Shown here one piece after another: positions 28,767-39,106 of a stretch of DNA of 64,000 bases (its first letter is position 1; each line of letters opens with the position of its first letter). The translations under genes were made by a program, and so were the position numbers. The notes under the pieces were generated by a model, which was given only the letters and a program-made list of their open reading frames with translations, had not been told where the DNA came from and made no database searches. Source of the DNA: Dysgonomonas sp. 216 (GTDB lineage Bacteria > Bacteroidota > Bacteroidia > Bacteroidales > Dysgonomonadaceae). The stretch covers positions 1 through 64,000 of the forward strand of contig NZ_QVMM01000014.1 in the NCBI RefSeq assembly GCF_010501065.1. Reading direction: 5' to 3'.

Positions 28767-30380
28767 ATGAAAAAATATAAGTTTTTAATATATGTAATGG
28801 CTTTTCTTACATGTTTTTCATCGTGTGACTATCTCGATTTGGAGCCCGAAGATGGTGTTACCCGTGAAAAATTCTGGAAAACGAAAGAGGAGGCATTTTC
28901 GGCTCTAATGGGCTGCTATGCTGCTATGATGAATTCTAATAATATGTTTCGTTATGTAGTATGGGGTGAGGCTCGTGCCGAAATGATAAAGGCTCACGAA
29001 GTTCGTGGTGCCGATTGGTGGAATAATATACAGAATGGAGAAATATCTTCGACAACAAACATGACGCAATGGGGTAGCATATATACGGTTATTAATAACT
29101 GTAATACTGTTTTGGAGTATGCCAAAGAAACACAAAAAAGAGATGAATCGTTCTCGATGTCGCTTTTAAAGGAATACGAAGCAGAGGCTGTTTGTATACG
29201 TGCGTTAATGTATTTCTATCTGGTTCGTACATTCGATCAGGTTCCTTACATTACAGATGCTTCGATTCAGGACGATCAGGAATATTTTATTCCCAAAACA
29301 CCTCAGGCCGAAATTCTGGACTATTTAATCGAAGATTTAAAGGCTGTTGACAGAACTCAAAATGGTTCGGAATATGGTATACCCTATAGTTACAAAGAAA
29401 ATGAGCACACAAAAGGACGTTTCACCGTTTGGAGTTTAAAATCGTTACTTGCCGATATTTATTTGTGGAAAGGCGACTATGAAAATTGTTTGAAAGAATG
29501 TAACCAGATTATCAATTCGGGACAATATTCTCTTCTTCAGATTGCAAAAACAGAAGTTGAAACAGAAGACCCTGCAACAGGAAACACCGTAATTGTTACT
29601 TATCCGGTTGAAGGCGACGCTGATAATTATTTCGTCAATATGTATGCAAATGGAAACTCGGAAGAGAGCATTTTCGAACTTCAATTTGGAACCGATTACG
29701 CTAATCCATATTATAACATGTTTGGCCCCGATTATGGAACTTGTGTAGCTAATACCGATTATTTGTTTTTCGAAGCATTTCCTTCGTCGGAAATAGACAG
29801 GGGCTGGTACGATATCCGTACGCAAGGAGTGTCGTATAATCAAGGTCTTGTGTGGAAATGGGTAGGCTTGGGACGTAACTACGATCAGGTAAGAGAGCGT
29901 ACCGAATCGTATAGCAACTGGATTTTTTATCGTTTATCCGAAATCTATTTGATGAAAGCCGAGGCTTTAAATCAGTTAGCCAAACAGGACGGAGATGTTG
30001 GGAAATTAGAACAGTCTTTAGAGTGTGTACGTATAATAAGAGACAGGGCAAATGCTCCTGAAAGTACAGATTTGTTTAGAAATACGACGACGATAGATGT
30101 GAAGGTTCTTGAGCAATTTATTTTGGCCGAGAGAGGCCGAGAGTTTACTCACGAAGGGAAACGTTGGTTCGATTTACTTCGTAATGCGAAAAGAGATAAT
30201 TATGCTTCCGGAAATCTCGATTATTTAATGACATTAGCTGTGTATGCAGCAAAACCCGACAAAGCAATAAGTCTTCAAAATAAATGGAAAGGAGATTATA
30301 ATAGTCATTATTTGCCTATTAATGAATCGGAGATGAGGACTAATAAGGCATTGGTTCAAAATCCTTTCTATTCGAAATAA
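28767..30380 (+). CDS. SusD-like glycan-binding lipoprotein, pair 1
   Basis: A 537-residue RagB/SusD family lipoprotein, the cap of the transporter encoded just before it. I chose ATG 28767 over ATG 28731, which overlaps the SusC stop, because it begins a normal lipoprotein signal (MKKYKFLIYVMAF, Cys 20 in FSSCDY). Family marks are FWKTKEEAFSALMGCYAAM near the N-terminus, the TPR-like helices (EAVCIRALMYFYLVRTFDQVPYI), and the closing ERGREFTHEGKRWFDLLRNAKR followed by YLPINESEMRTN. It lies on the cell surface and captures substrate. Confidence 0.95.
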   Translation: MKKYKFLIYVMAFLTCFSSCDYLDLEPEDGVTREKFWKTKEEAFSALMGCYAAMMNSNNMFRYVVWGEARAEMIKAHEVRGADWWNNIQNGEISSTTNMTQWGSIYTVINNCNTVLEYAKETQKRDESFSMSLLKEYEAEAVCIRALMYFYLVRTFDQVPYITDASIQDDQEYFIPKTPQAEILDYLIEDLKAVDRTQNGSEYGIPYSYKENEHTKGRFTVWSLKSLLADIYLWKGDYENCLKECNQIINSGQYSLLQIAKTEVETEDPATGNTVIVTYPVEGDADNYFVNMYANGNSEESIFELQFGTDYANPYYNMFGPDYGTCVANTDYLFFEAFPSSEIDRGWYDIRTQGVSYNQGLVWKWVGLGRNYDQVRERTESYSNWIFYRLSEIYLMKAEALNQLAKQDGDVGKLEQSLECVRIIRDRANAPESTDLFRNTTTIDVKVLEQFILAERGREFTHEGKRWFDLLRNAKRDNYASGNLDYLMTLAVYAAKPDKAISLQNKWKGDYNSHYLPINESEMRTNKALVQNPFYSK

Positions 30381-30398
30381 TATTAATCTGAAAAAGAT

Positions 30399-32237
30399 AT
30401 GAAAACAATACAAGCAAAAAATATAAAGTCATTCTTTCTTGCAAAGATCGTGATATTGGCTCTTCTTTTGGGTAGCTTCTATTCATGCGAGAAAGATATG
30501 GCTGATGGAATATTTCAGGTGTCAGACGAATTGATGATCGATGAAATATTGGAAGAAAAGGCTGATATGTCGATGTTTTTGAGCATAATCGACAAGTCGG
30601 GGCTTAGAGGTACAGTTCATGCCTATGGAACATATTCATTGTTTGCTCCAACAAACGATGCCGTTACTGCATACCTGAGAACCGAAAACACTTCGATAGA
30701 GGCTATGACTCAGGAAGATGCTTTGAAATTGGTGAAGTATCATTTAGTGACCGATACTTTGTCGACTGCCGATTTTATTGACGGGCGTTTAAGTGCTGTT
30801 AATTTTGAAAATCGCTATTTAACAACCAAAACAATTGCCGATACAGAGTTAAACTTAGTTTACATAGAAGTTGACCGTAAAGGTAGAATTGTAGAGAAGG
30901 ATTTACGTGGAGCCAATGGTTATGTGCATATTGTGGATGCGGTTTTAACCGAGCCTGTAATGAGAATCTCGGATATAATAGATGCTTTGGACCCGATTCA
31001 GTATTCATTGATGAAGGAAGTTTATGAACGTTCTAATTTTGGCAGTGTAATAGATGCAGAAGGCAGCGATGTTGATACTTTAGGAAACAGGGTATGGAAA
31101 ACGTTCTTTATTCAGGATAATGACGGTTTTGCATCAGTAGGCATTACTAATATCGAACAGCTATTAGACCGTTTGAAAGAAAAAACACCTGCTATAACCA
31201 ACGAAGATACGTTGTTGTATAATTATGTAGCTTATCATTGTGTACCACGTTTGATGTATGTAGCCGATTTATTGATGGCTTCGGATTTGGAAACAATGGT
31301 GGATAAGAAAACCATCAGGGTTCAAAGAGATCAGGATAAAGTAATATTGAACGAATTTGAAATTAATGGGGAATTGGAACCCGGTATCGAGGTCGACCGT
31401 TACAACGAAGAGTACGCAGACCTTTCGTGTGCAAACGGAGTTGTGCATAAGATAAAAGGAAATATCGAGATTGTTAATCGTGCAGCTTACCGTATATTCT
31501 GGGATATTGCCGAGCAACCCGAGATTATGGCTCTTAAAGGATTCAGAAAAGCCGGTACTCATGCAACGTTTGTAGCCGGAGATTTATCGGAGATTACATG
31601 GGGTGGACGTTCTCCTCAAACATTACATTATTATTGCTTCGATTTCCCAACTGTTCTTTCAAAAGATTCGCCTCCTTATGTTTATGGCGACTATCTGAGT
31701 ATCCGTATTTGTTCGAATACAACACAGTGGATCGAATTTAAAACTCCGGTGTTAATTGAAGGACAATACAAGGTTTGGTTTACTTTCCGTCGTGTAGGTA
31801 ATATGGACTTCAGAACTGTATTCAAACAAGAAGGGCAAGATGACCAAATTCTTGGAAACTGCTCATGGAACTGGTTAAATAGTCCTGCATCGTATGGAAT
31901 GACAGAGTGGGATGCCGCATATCAGAAACGTTTGGAATTGGATGGTATGAAGGTTTGGACACCTAAACTTAACGATACGGCATTACCATCTGTTTTGCAT
32001 GGTATAATAGATGTTCAAACAACAGGGCGTCATATTCTTCGTCTCGAACCACTTGTGTGGGTTCAACATACGCCTAACATCGACATGATCCATTTTATTC
32101 CTCTCGACGAAGATCAGATATGGCCTAAAATGGATGCAAGAGGAAACTGGGTTTATGAAAATACTCCCGATTGTGAAGTTTGGCCGTACACCGATTGTAA
32201 TGCAGGTGGAGAAGAAGGTGAAGGTGAGGAAGAATAA
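30399..32237 (+). CDS. FAS1 lipoprotein with CBM6-like C-terminus
   Basis: A 612-residue lipoprotein (lipobox FYSCEK, Cys 30). It has two FAS1 modules: about 45-180 (GTYSLFAPTNDAVTAYL, then GANGYVHIVDAVL) and about 190-355 (closing CANGVVHKIKGNIEIV). The last 250 residues form a beta-sandwich-like region ending PNIDMIHFIPL, which resembles the end of CBM6/CBM35-type carbohydrate-binding modules. The very end is a run of Glu and Gly. There is no catalytic motif. Position between two SusC/D pairs (18 bp after SusD) suggests a surface glycan-binding protein. The CBM assignment is by pattern only. Confidence 0.8.
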   Translation: MKTIQAKNIKSFFLAKIVILALLLGSFYSCEKDMADGIFQVSDELMIDEILEEKADMSMFLSIIDKSGLRGTVHAYGTYSLFAPTNDAVTAYLRTENTSIEAMTQEDALKLVKYHLVTDTLSTADFIDGRLSAVNFENRYLTTKTIADTELNLVYIEVDRKGRIVEKDLRGANGYVHIVDAVLTEPVMRISDIIDALDPIQYSLMKEVYERSNFGSVIDAEGSDVDTLGNRVWKTFFIQDNDGFASVGITNIEQLLDRLKEKTPAITNEDTLLYNYVAYHCVPRLMYVADLLMASDLETMVDKKTIRVQRDQDKVILNEFEINGELEPGIEVDRYNEEYADLSCANGVVHKIKGNIEIVNRAAYRIFWDIAEQPEIMALKGFRKAGTHATFVAGDLSEITWGGRSPQTLHYYCFDFPTVLSKDSPPYVYGDYLSIRICSNTTQWIEFKTPVLIEGQYKVWFTFRRVGNMDFRTVFKQEGQDDQILGNCSWNWLNSPASYGMTEWDAAYQKRLELDGMKVWTPKLNDTALPSVLHGIIDVQTTGRHILRLEPLVWVQHTPNIDMIHFIPLDEDQIWPKMDARGNWVYENTPDCEVWPYTDCNAGGEEGEGEEE

Positions 32238-32280
32238 ACTTGACCGTGTTTAGAAACTTTGATTTAACAACGAGATAATT

Positions 32281-34026
32281 ATGAAAATAAGATCAATATA
32301 TCGCAATCTAGTAATTGCAATCAGTATTTTTAGCTTGTCGGCTTGCGAAAAGCAATGGGACGATCATATTGAAGTTGATAATGGCAGGGAAACTGAAACT
32401 ATCATGCAGGTATTATCATCAACACCCGAAACTTCGATATTCGCTTCCCTTCTTAAATCGACAGGCTATAGTGAGTTGTTGTCGGGCGATAAAGCTATCA
32501 CGGTTTTTGCTCCGTTGAATAGTGCTCTCGAAACATTGGACTTTGCGGATGAAGATGCAACCCGTGCTTTTGTGAGGAATCATATAGCATATCTTTCTTA
32601 CACAATATCGAACAATAATTTTTCGAAAGATTCTATAGAAATGCTAAACAGTAAAATCTTACCAACCGGCAATATGTCGGTTGGTGGGGCTGCTGTTAAT
32701 GCCGAAAAATTTAATATAAAAACAGCAAATGGTATACTTCATCTGATGAATGAAGGTATTGCTCCTAAACTTAACATATGGGAGTACCTTCAAGCTCAAA
32801 GCGGATATAATATCGTCGATTTTATAGTGTCCCGAAATTCGAAGGAAATGGATATGGACAAGAGTGTCTTCCTCGAATTTGATGAAAACGGAAACAGAGT
32901 ATATGATACAGTGTGGATCGATAAGAATATTGTATTAGATGAACTTATGATAAATAATGAATCGCAACGTTTTACCTTTGTTTTAATGGATAATACAGTG
33001 GCAAGCAGTATTTTGAGTAAATATGCAAAATATTTTACTCGCCCCGATGTTAACCAGCAAGATTCGATATTAATGACCGAGTTGGTGCGCGATTGTGTTT
33101 TGCTACCGGTTAAGATAAACGCAGCAGGGCAATACGAAACCGTATTTGGTGTAAAAGTCGACATTAATGGTTTGACTAGTGAATACGAAGCTTCGAACGG
33201 ATATGTTTACATAATATCGGCAGCTGACGTTAAGATTTATGAAAATAAAATCAAAACTAAAATTATTGAGGCAGAAGACTATAAAAGTACGTATTCGAAC
33301 AGAGCTTCGTGGGCATTACGTTACAGACCTTGGGCTAGCGGAGGTTATGACATGATGATGAACGGAATATCCCGCGATTTAGTAAACTATACATATCTTG
33401 ATGAAAATGATGAATTGGTAGAGTCGTCGGTAACGTATACTTATTATTATAACAATGCGGGATCTGCAGCAACATATGCATCGGCAAATAACTGCTATAT
33501 TGAGTTTGAAGTTGATATGTACTCGGTAGATTATGAGATTTACTGGTTGTCTCACGATGATATTGATTGGCACTCGAATAAAGAATTATACGAAAGCAAA
33601 CATAATACTACTGTAGTGGATACACTTTGGCGTCCTCTTCCTTTAACACAAAAAATGCTAATCAGTTTGCCTGACGAAGAAAAAGTAAGCCGTTCGTCTG
33701 TAAATGGGTCGATAACAAACAACTTTAATAATAGTACAGTGTTTGCTGCAACATCGATAGCCGGCGGAGATCCGGCAACAAAAGAAGTTAAACTGAACCG
33801 TTACAACACAACTGATGGCGATTCGGAAGTAAGAAACTTTATGCCTAATCTGGAATCGATGTTTGCCGGAAGTGATGCATTCGGAGATAAAGATATATTA
33901 AAATGTCCTCGTTATGGAAAAACTACATTAATGGTAGCAAATACCGTAAGGGAAACTGGTAATAATGTGGGTTTAATATTCCTCGATTATATTAAACTTG
34001 TGCCAAAAGTGGATGTGAACGATTAA
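32281..34026 (+). CDS. FAS1 lipoprotein with CBM6-like C-terminus, second
   Basis: A 581-residue lipoprotein (LSACEK, Cys 22), a diverged relative of the preceding gene. The first FAS1 module spans about 38-160 (ITVFAPLNSALETL, closing TANGILHLMNEGI) and the second about 165-325 (closing ASNGYVYIISAADV). The C-terminal 250 residues start IIEAEDYKS and end GLIFLDYIKLVPK, the usual opening and closing strands of CBM6-type modules, so carbohydrate binding is likely. It ends 25 bp before the second SusC gene. Together with the neighbour it gives this locus three FAS1 lipoproteins among two SusC/D pairs. Confidence 0.82.
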   Translation: MKIRSIYRNLVIAISIFSLSACEKQWDDHIEVDNGRETETIMQVLSSTPETSIFASLLKSTGYSELLSGDKAITVFAPLNSALETLDFADEDATRAFVRNHIAYLSYTISNNNFSKDSIEMLNSKILPTGNMSVGGAAVNAEKFNIKTANGILHLMNEGIAPKLNIWEYLQAQSGYNIVDFIVSRNSKEMDMDKSVFLEFDENGNRVYDTVWIDKNIVLDELMINNESQRFTFVLMDNTVASSILSKYAKYFTRPDVNQQDSILMTELVRDCVLLPVKINAAGQYETVFGVKVDINGLTSEYEASNGYVYIISAADVKIYENKIKTKIIEAEDYKSTYSNRASWALRYRPWASGGYDMMMNGISRDLVNYTYLDENDELVESSVTYTYYYNNAGSAATYASANNCYIEFEVDMYSVDYEIYWLSHDDIDWHSNKELYESKHNTTVVDTLWRPLPLTQKMLISLPDEEKVSRSSVNGSITNNFNNSTVFAATSIAGGDPATKEVKLNRYNTTDGDSEVRNFMPNLESMFAGSDAFGDKDILKCPRYGKTTLMVANTVRETGNNVGLIFLDYIKLVPKVDVND

Positions 34027-34051
34027 TTCATTAAATGAGTGATATTGAAAA

Positions 34052-37000
34052 ATGAAAAAATACAAAATGTATAACACCATGAAAATAGTTAAATATATAA
34101 TTCCCTGTTTATTTTTCCTTATCTCTTGTTTTGCTTTGCAGGCTCAAGAGAGGAAAGACATGCCTTACACCGTGTCGGGAACTGTAAAAAGTGCTTACAC
34201 TAAGCAACCATTGCCGGGTATAAGCATTACTTTGCCGGGGGTGTCGTCGGCAATGACCGGCGATGATGGGCTGTATACTATTAAGCTTCCGTCTACTGAT
34301 GTTATCCTCAAGGTTTCCGGTCCCGGATATTCTGGTAAGGAAATATCGGTAAGAGGACGTAGTACTATCGATATTGAAATATATGAGGAAGAGTTCTCAA
34401 GTGTAAATCAAAGTATGATTGTACCTAAAGGTGAATCTTCTCCTTTGAAAGTTACAAATGCATGGACTTCGGTAAACGAAGAAAACATTCTTAGCACAGC
34501 TACAACTGCCGATGCTTTATTGCAAGGTAGGGTTGCCGGTCTGAATGTAGTATATCGTTCCGGATCGCCGGGTAATGGAGCAAACATATTTCTCCGTGGA
34601 TTTAATACAATGCATGCAGGATCTCAGCCCTTATATGTTGTAGACGGAATGCCTTACGAAAATTCGGCATATTCATCGTCTCGAATCGGTAATTATTTCT
34701 CTAATCCGTTAGCATCAATCGATATTAAAGATATTGAAAGTATAACCGTTATGAAAGACGGAACATCTTTATATGGGGTTAAAGGTGGTAATGGAGTGGT
34801 GCTTATCCGTACCATAAAAGCAAAGGAAATGGAAACAAAAATAAATTTCCATATGCATACAGGTATAAACTTCGAGCCCAAAAATACTCCGGTTCTGAAT
34901 GCTTCGGAAAGTAGGGTTTTGTTTTCGGATATCTTACAATCGAGCGGAATGTCATCTTCGCAAATAGGAGGTTTACCATATATGGATAAGTCTATACCAC
35001 AGAAAGAAATTTGGGGATATAGCGGAAATGCAGATTATTACCGTTACAATCATAATACAAATTGGCAGGATCAATTGTATGATGCAAGTTTTAATCAAAA
35101 CTACTATCTGAATGTTTTCGGAGGAGATGAAACTGCATTATATGCATTGTCTATAGGCTTTTTGGATCAACAAGGGGCGATGAAAAGTACAAGTTTTCAA
35201 CGATTTAATACCCGATTTAACTCGGAGATAAAATTGACAAGTAAATTTACGGCAACTGCTAACATGAGTTTTGTTTATGGTTCGCGCGATTTGGTTGACG
35301 AGGGTCCTTTCAGAGCCACAAATCCAATTTTTGCAGCACTGGTAAAAGCTCCTTTTACAACTGTGAATAAATATAATGAAGATGGGCGCAGATCTCCCGA
35401 TATTGAAGGTGTGGATGTATTTGGTAACACTAATCCGTATTCGTTAGTTAATTCATCGGATAGAGAAAGTACTCAATACCGTTTTATTGGTAACATAGAC
35501 GGTGAGTATAAACTGACAGATGATCTTAAACTGAACGCAATGATTGGGGTAAACTTTAACAAAGAGCGTGAAAAAATATTCTACCCCGGAGGTGTAGTTG
35601 CTTTCGATACATTAGCATTAGGTGTTGTTAATAACAAAATGGAACATAGGGTCGATCGCTTGTTCTCTCTTTACGGTGAAGGTTCTGCTTCTTATGATTT
35701 GTCGGTAGGCACCGATCATGATTTTGGATTCAAACTGGGTATGCGTTATCAGCATAACGAGTCGGAAGACGATTGGGGTACAGCATTTAACTCTAGTTCC
35801 GATAACTTTAAATCAATTAATTACGGAGAAGCCTTGTTAAATAAAGTAGGAGGTTTTATCGGTAATTGGAATTGGGCATCTATATTCGGCAATGTTAATT
35901 ATGGTTTTAAAAGCAAGTACTTCTTAACCGGAACTCTATCGGCCGATGCTTCTTCTAGGTATGGCGACGATGTGTCTACTTTCCTTTACTATCCATCTAT
36001 TTCGGGAGCTTGGCTTCTTACAGGCGAAGATTTCTTGAAAAGTGTTGATGCTTTAGATGTTCTTAAGCTAAGAGTAGGTTACAGCCTTTCGGGTAACGAC
36101 GATATAGGAAACTATAACGGACGTAAGTATTATAAAACTAAAAATCTTCAGGGTATTTTCGGTCTTGTTCCCGGAAATCTGGTTGACCTGAACCTTAAAC
36201 CCGAAAAATTATCTCGTTTTAATGTTGGAGTTGATGCATCGTTCCTTAACGAACGTGTAAATGTGAGTTTAGATGTATATCAGAGTAAAACTACTGATAT
36301 GATTACACAAACAACGGCTCCTCGTACATCGGGCTTCCAATATTACGTGACTAACGGAGGTGCACTGAAAAATACGGGTGTAGATTTGACTGTAAACAGC
36401 CGTATATTAAATGGTTTGTTTAAATGGGATCTTGGATTTACGGTTTCTGCTTATAAAAACGAAATTACCGACCTGAAGGGCGAAGAATATATAACTTCGG
36501 TTTGCGGAGGCGAGGTGTTGAGCCGCGAAGGAGAAGCTCTGGGTGTATTCTATGGTTATAAAACAAATGGAGTATATAGTACACAACAAGATGCCGACGA
36601 TGCTGGATTAGCAATTATGCAAGGTCAAAACCGGGTTGCTTTTGGAGCTGGAGATGTTCGTTTTATTGATTCGTATGATGATAATGGAAACGGAATTATT
36701 GACGAAAAAGACAGAGTAATTATCGGTGATCCTAATCCTGATATGTTTGGTTCTATATCTAACTCATTCAGCTATAAACGTTGGAATTTGGACGTGTTTA
36801 TGACATATTCGTTAGGAAACGATGTTTATAACTACACTCGTTCTCAGTTAGAAAATATGTCGGGACTCGATAACCAGACTAAAGCTGTAAGAAACCGATG
36901 GAGAGTAGAAGGCGATGTTACAGATATGCCACGTGCTACTTACGGAGATCCTATGGGTAATGCCCGTTTCTCTGATCGTTGGATTGAAGATGGATCTTAC

Positions 37001-37225
37001 CTGAAAGTGAAAACAATAAGCTTAGGATACAAATTACCTATCAATTACAAGGTATTAAGAAGCTGTACATTCTTTATGACTGCCGAAAATCTGATAACAT
37101 TTACAGGATATAAGGGACAAGATCCGGAGTTCTCGTTAGGAACAAATCCATTGTATTATGGTATTGATGCAAGCTTCGTTCCTCATCCAAAAACTTTGTC
37201 GTTAGGATTTAAGCTTGAACTGTAA
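34052..37225 (+). CDS. SusC-like TonB-dependent transporter, pair 2
   Basis: A 1057-residue SusC-family transporter with a signal peptide (ISCFALQAQ), the beta domain (VSGTVKSAYTKQPLPGISI), the plug (TTADALLQGRVAGLNVVY, IFLRGFNTM, LYVVDGMPY, ITVMKDGTSLYGVKGGNGVV) and a barrel ending LSLGFKLEL. It is strongly diverged from pair 1, so the two pairs are not a recent duplication and probably import different oligosaccharides or different parts of the polymer. An in-frame ATG at 34079 is an alternative start. It lies 48 bp before its SusD gene. Confidence 0.95.
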   Translation: MKKYKMYNTMKIVKYIIPCLFFLISCFALQAQERKDMPYTVSGTVKSAYTKQPLPGISITLPGVSSAMTGDDGLYTIKLPSTDVILKVSGPGYSGKEISVRGRSTIDIEIYEEEFSSVNQSMIVPKGESSPLKVTNAWTSVNEENILSTATTADALLQGRVAGLNVVYRSGSPGNGANIFLRGFNTMHAGSQPLYVVDGMPYENSAYSSSRIGNYFSNPLASIDIKDIESITVMKDGTSLYGVKGGNGVVLIRTIKAKEMETKINFHMHTGINFEPKNTPVLNASESRVLFSDILQSSGMSSSQIGGLPYMDKSIPQKEIWGYSGNADYYRYNHNTNWQDQLYDASFNQNYYLNVFGGDETALYALSIGFLDQQGAMKSTSFQRFNTRFNSEIKLTSKFTATANMSFVYGSRDLVDEGPFRATNPIFAALVKAPFTTVNKYNEDGRRSPDIEGVDVFGNTNPYSLVNSSDRESTQYRFIGNIDGEYKLTDDLKLNAMIGVNFNKEREKIFYPGGVVAFDTLALGVVNNKMEHRVDRLFSLYGEGSASYDLSVGTDHDFGFKLGMRYQHNESEDDWGTAFNSSSDNFKSINYGEALLNKVGGFIGNWNWASIFGNVNYGFKSKYFLTGTLSADASSRYGDDVSTFLYYPSISGAWLLTGEDFLKSVDALDVLKLRVGYSLSGNDDIGNYNGRKYYKTKNLQGIFGLVPGNLVDLNLKPEKLSRFNVGVDASFLNERVNVSLDVYQSKTTDMITQTTAPRTSGFQYYVTNGGALKNTGVDLTVNSRILNGLFKWDLGFTVSAYKNEITDLKGEEYITSVCGGEVLSREGEALGVFYGYKTNGVYSTQQDADDAGLAIMQGQNRVAFGAGDVRFIDSYDDNGNGIIDEKDRVIIGDPNPDMFGSISNSFSYKRWNLDVFMTYSLGNDVYNYTRSQLENMSGLDNQTKAVRNRWRVEGDVTDMPRATYGDPMGNARFSDRWIEDGSYLKVKTISLGYKLPINYKVLRSCTFFMTAENLITFTGYKGQDPEFSLGTNPLYYGIDASFVPHPKTLSLGFKLEL

Positions 37226-37273
37226 TATTAAAAGTGAGACGTGTATAAATTAGAACTAAAAAAGATATAAGAA

Positions 37274-39028
37274 ATGAAAGCATTTAAAATAATATTGTCA
37301 TTGGTCTTGTCGTCTTCTTTATTATTCTCGTGTCTGGATACCGATTTGGAGGAGGCTGTAGAAAAAGATGATTTTTACCAAAATCTGGATGATGCCGATG
37401 CTGCGATTTTAGGACTTTATAGTAAAGTTCAGGATTTGGCTGCTCCATTAGTGGTATTGAATGAGTTGCGAGGCGACTTAATGGATGTAACCAGTAACGC
37501 ATCGGACGACCTGATGGAAATAAGCCTGCATAAACCGGGTAAGGATAACGAGTGGGCAAATGTATTGCAATTTTATAGTGTTATACAATATTGTAACGAC
37601 ATCTTGTATAACTTCGATAAAATGAAGAAAGAAAATAAATTGACATTAGAAGAGTACAATGAGCGTTACTCTGATGTAGGAGCTATTCGTTCGTGGATAT
37701 ATTATCAGTTGGGAGTTCACTATAACAAGATTCCATACATTACATATCCGGTATCGAGTGTTGATGACATGGTAAATAATACAGGTAAGATGATGGAAGT
37801 GGGAGAGCTTGTCGACAGTTTAATACTGTTTATGGAAGGACTTCCTACTCTCGAAGATTATGCAGATTCTAAACTGATAACAGGTTCGGTTCCTAATACC
37901 AGCCCTAGCTTTACGTTGGTTCCATTCTTTATTAATAAGAAATGTCTGTTAGGAGACTTGTATTTATTTAACGATAAATTTGAAGATGCAGCTCGTACCT
38001 ATCGCGAAGTAATGGCGATAACCGAGGATGCAGACGCAACTGGTAATAACGAAAAATACAGGGTAAGAACATATACATATACAGGCGGAAATCCTACATG
38101 GTTCCAAATTATTTATGCACGTAATCTGGACGAAGATGCTTCGTCGTTGATTAATGCATGGAAAAATATGTTCTCTTTGCCTGCCGACGACCGTTATGCT
38201 AAAAACGAAATGATATGGGAAATGACTTTTGATTATAAGTATGCTCCTACATATCCGTTTGTTGAGTTGTTTGCAAATTACGGAAAAGGTAAATATCTGT
38301 TGAAACCATCGGTATATGCTGTTAATGAGTTTTGGGGTGGAGAAGCCCAAAAAAATCAAATTCCTTACGATGCCAGAGGTATAAGTGGTGGTATAAGCGA
38401 AACTTCGCAAGGTGAATATATTATTGCTAAATATCTAACAGACTATAAGGTTGACAAACCATTCGAACAACAAGGTAAATGGTTCCTCTATCGTGCAGCT
38501 TTGTTACACTTGCGTTATGCCGAGGCTGTGAACCGGATTGGTTATTATAAACTTGCTTCTGCATTTTTGAATAATGGTATCGCTTCAACATTTACATGGA
38601 CTCCGAACGATGGACGCGATGCATACAGAGCCGATTCTATTCAGGTTAGTGGATGGGGTCCGGGCAAACCTTACCCAGCTCCTTTTTACTTTGATGCACG
38701 TATGAGCAATCAGCCTTCGCTGAGAGCCCCATGGCGTGATCATGGAGGTGTGCGCAACCGTGCCAATTTGCCGGCTGTGGTTATTCCTGCAAGTGATTCG
38801 TTGCATTTTATTGAGAAAAAACTGGTAAAGGAAGCAGGTCTTGAACTAGGGTTTGAAGGTCACAGATGGATAGACCTTATACGTATTGCCCGCCGTTTAG
38901 AGAAAGAAAATTCAGGTAGCGGATCCGATTTCCTTCGTGAAGTTATGACTCGTAAGTATGAGTTGTCGGGACAAACTGCGCCCAATTTCTCTGATCCGGA
39001 TAAATGGTATTTGAATTTCTACAATTAA
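37274..39028 (+). CDS. SusD-like glycan-binding lipoprotein, pair 2
   Basis: A 584-residue SusD family lipoprotein (LLFSCLD, Cys 20) with DDADAAILGLYSKVQDL near the N-terminus. The helical core includes AIRSWIYYQLGVHYNKIPYI, and the C-terminal motif is EAGLELGFEGHRWIDLIRIARR, the counterpart of the usual E-R-x-x-E-F-x-x-E-G-x-R-W stretch. It binds substrate on the cell surface over the SusC gene just upstream. A 13-bp hairpin follows 22 bases after its stop and separates it from the first lyase gene. Confidence 0.94.
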   Translation: MKAFKIILSLVLSSSLLFSCLDTDLEEAVEKDDFYQNLDDADAAILGLYSKVQDLAAPLVVLNELRGDLMDVTSNASDDLMEISLHKPGKDNEWANVLQFYSVIQYCNDILYNFDKMKKENKLTLEEYNERYSDVGAIRSWIYYQLGVHYNKIPYITYPVSSVDDMVNNTGKMMEVGELVDSLILFMEGLPTLEDYADSKLITGSVPNTSPSFTLVPFFINKKCLLGDLYLFNDKFEDAARTYREVMAITEDADATGNNEKYRVRTYTYTGGNPTWFQIIYARNLDEDASSLINAWKNMFSLPADDRYAKNEMIWEMTFDYKYAPTYPFVELFANYGKGKYLLKPSVYAVNEFWGGEAQKNQIPYDARGISGGISETSQGEYIIAKYLTDYKVDKPFEQQGKWFLYRAALLHLRYAEAVNRIGYYKLASAFLNNGIASTFTWTPNDGRDAYRADSIQVSGWGPGKPYPAPFYFDARMSNQPSLRAPWRDHGGVRNRANLPAVVIPASDSLHFIEKKLVKEAGLELGFEGHRWIDLIRIARRLEKENSGSGSDFLREVMTRKYELSGQTAPNFSDPDKWYLNFYN

Positions 39029-39049
39029 TATAAGAACTTAAATAATAAA

Positions 39050-39091
39050 TGTTTTGCCGGAATAGCATTTAACCTATGTTCCGGCAAAACA
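39050..39091 (+). terminator. Hairpin between SusD and the first PL11 gene
   Basis: A perfect 13-bp stem (TGTTTTGCCGGAA at 39050-39062 with its complement at 39079-39091) around a 16-base loop. The following bases are ATTTATAAAC, only weakly T-rich, so it may act as a leaky terminator or RNA-processing barrier rather than a full stop. No -7 box is visible after it. Confidence 0.65.
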
Positions 39092-39106
39092 ATTTATAAA
39101 CAGACC

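Noticed and set aside
25411..39028. Recent tandem duplication of the SusC/D pair
   Set aside because: Plug and barrel sequences and lengths differ too much; only family-level motifs are shared.
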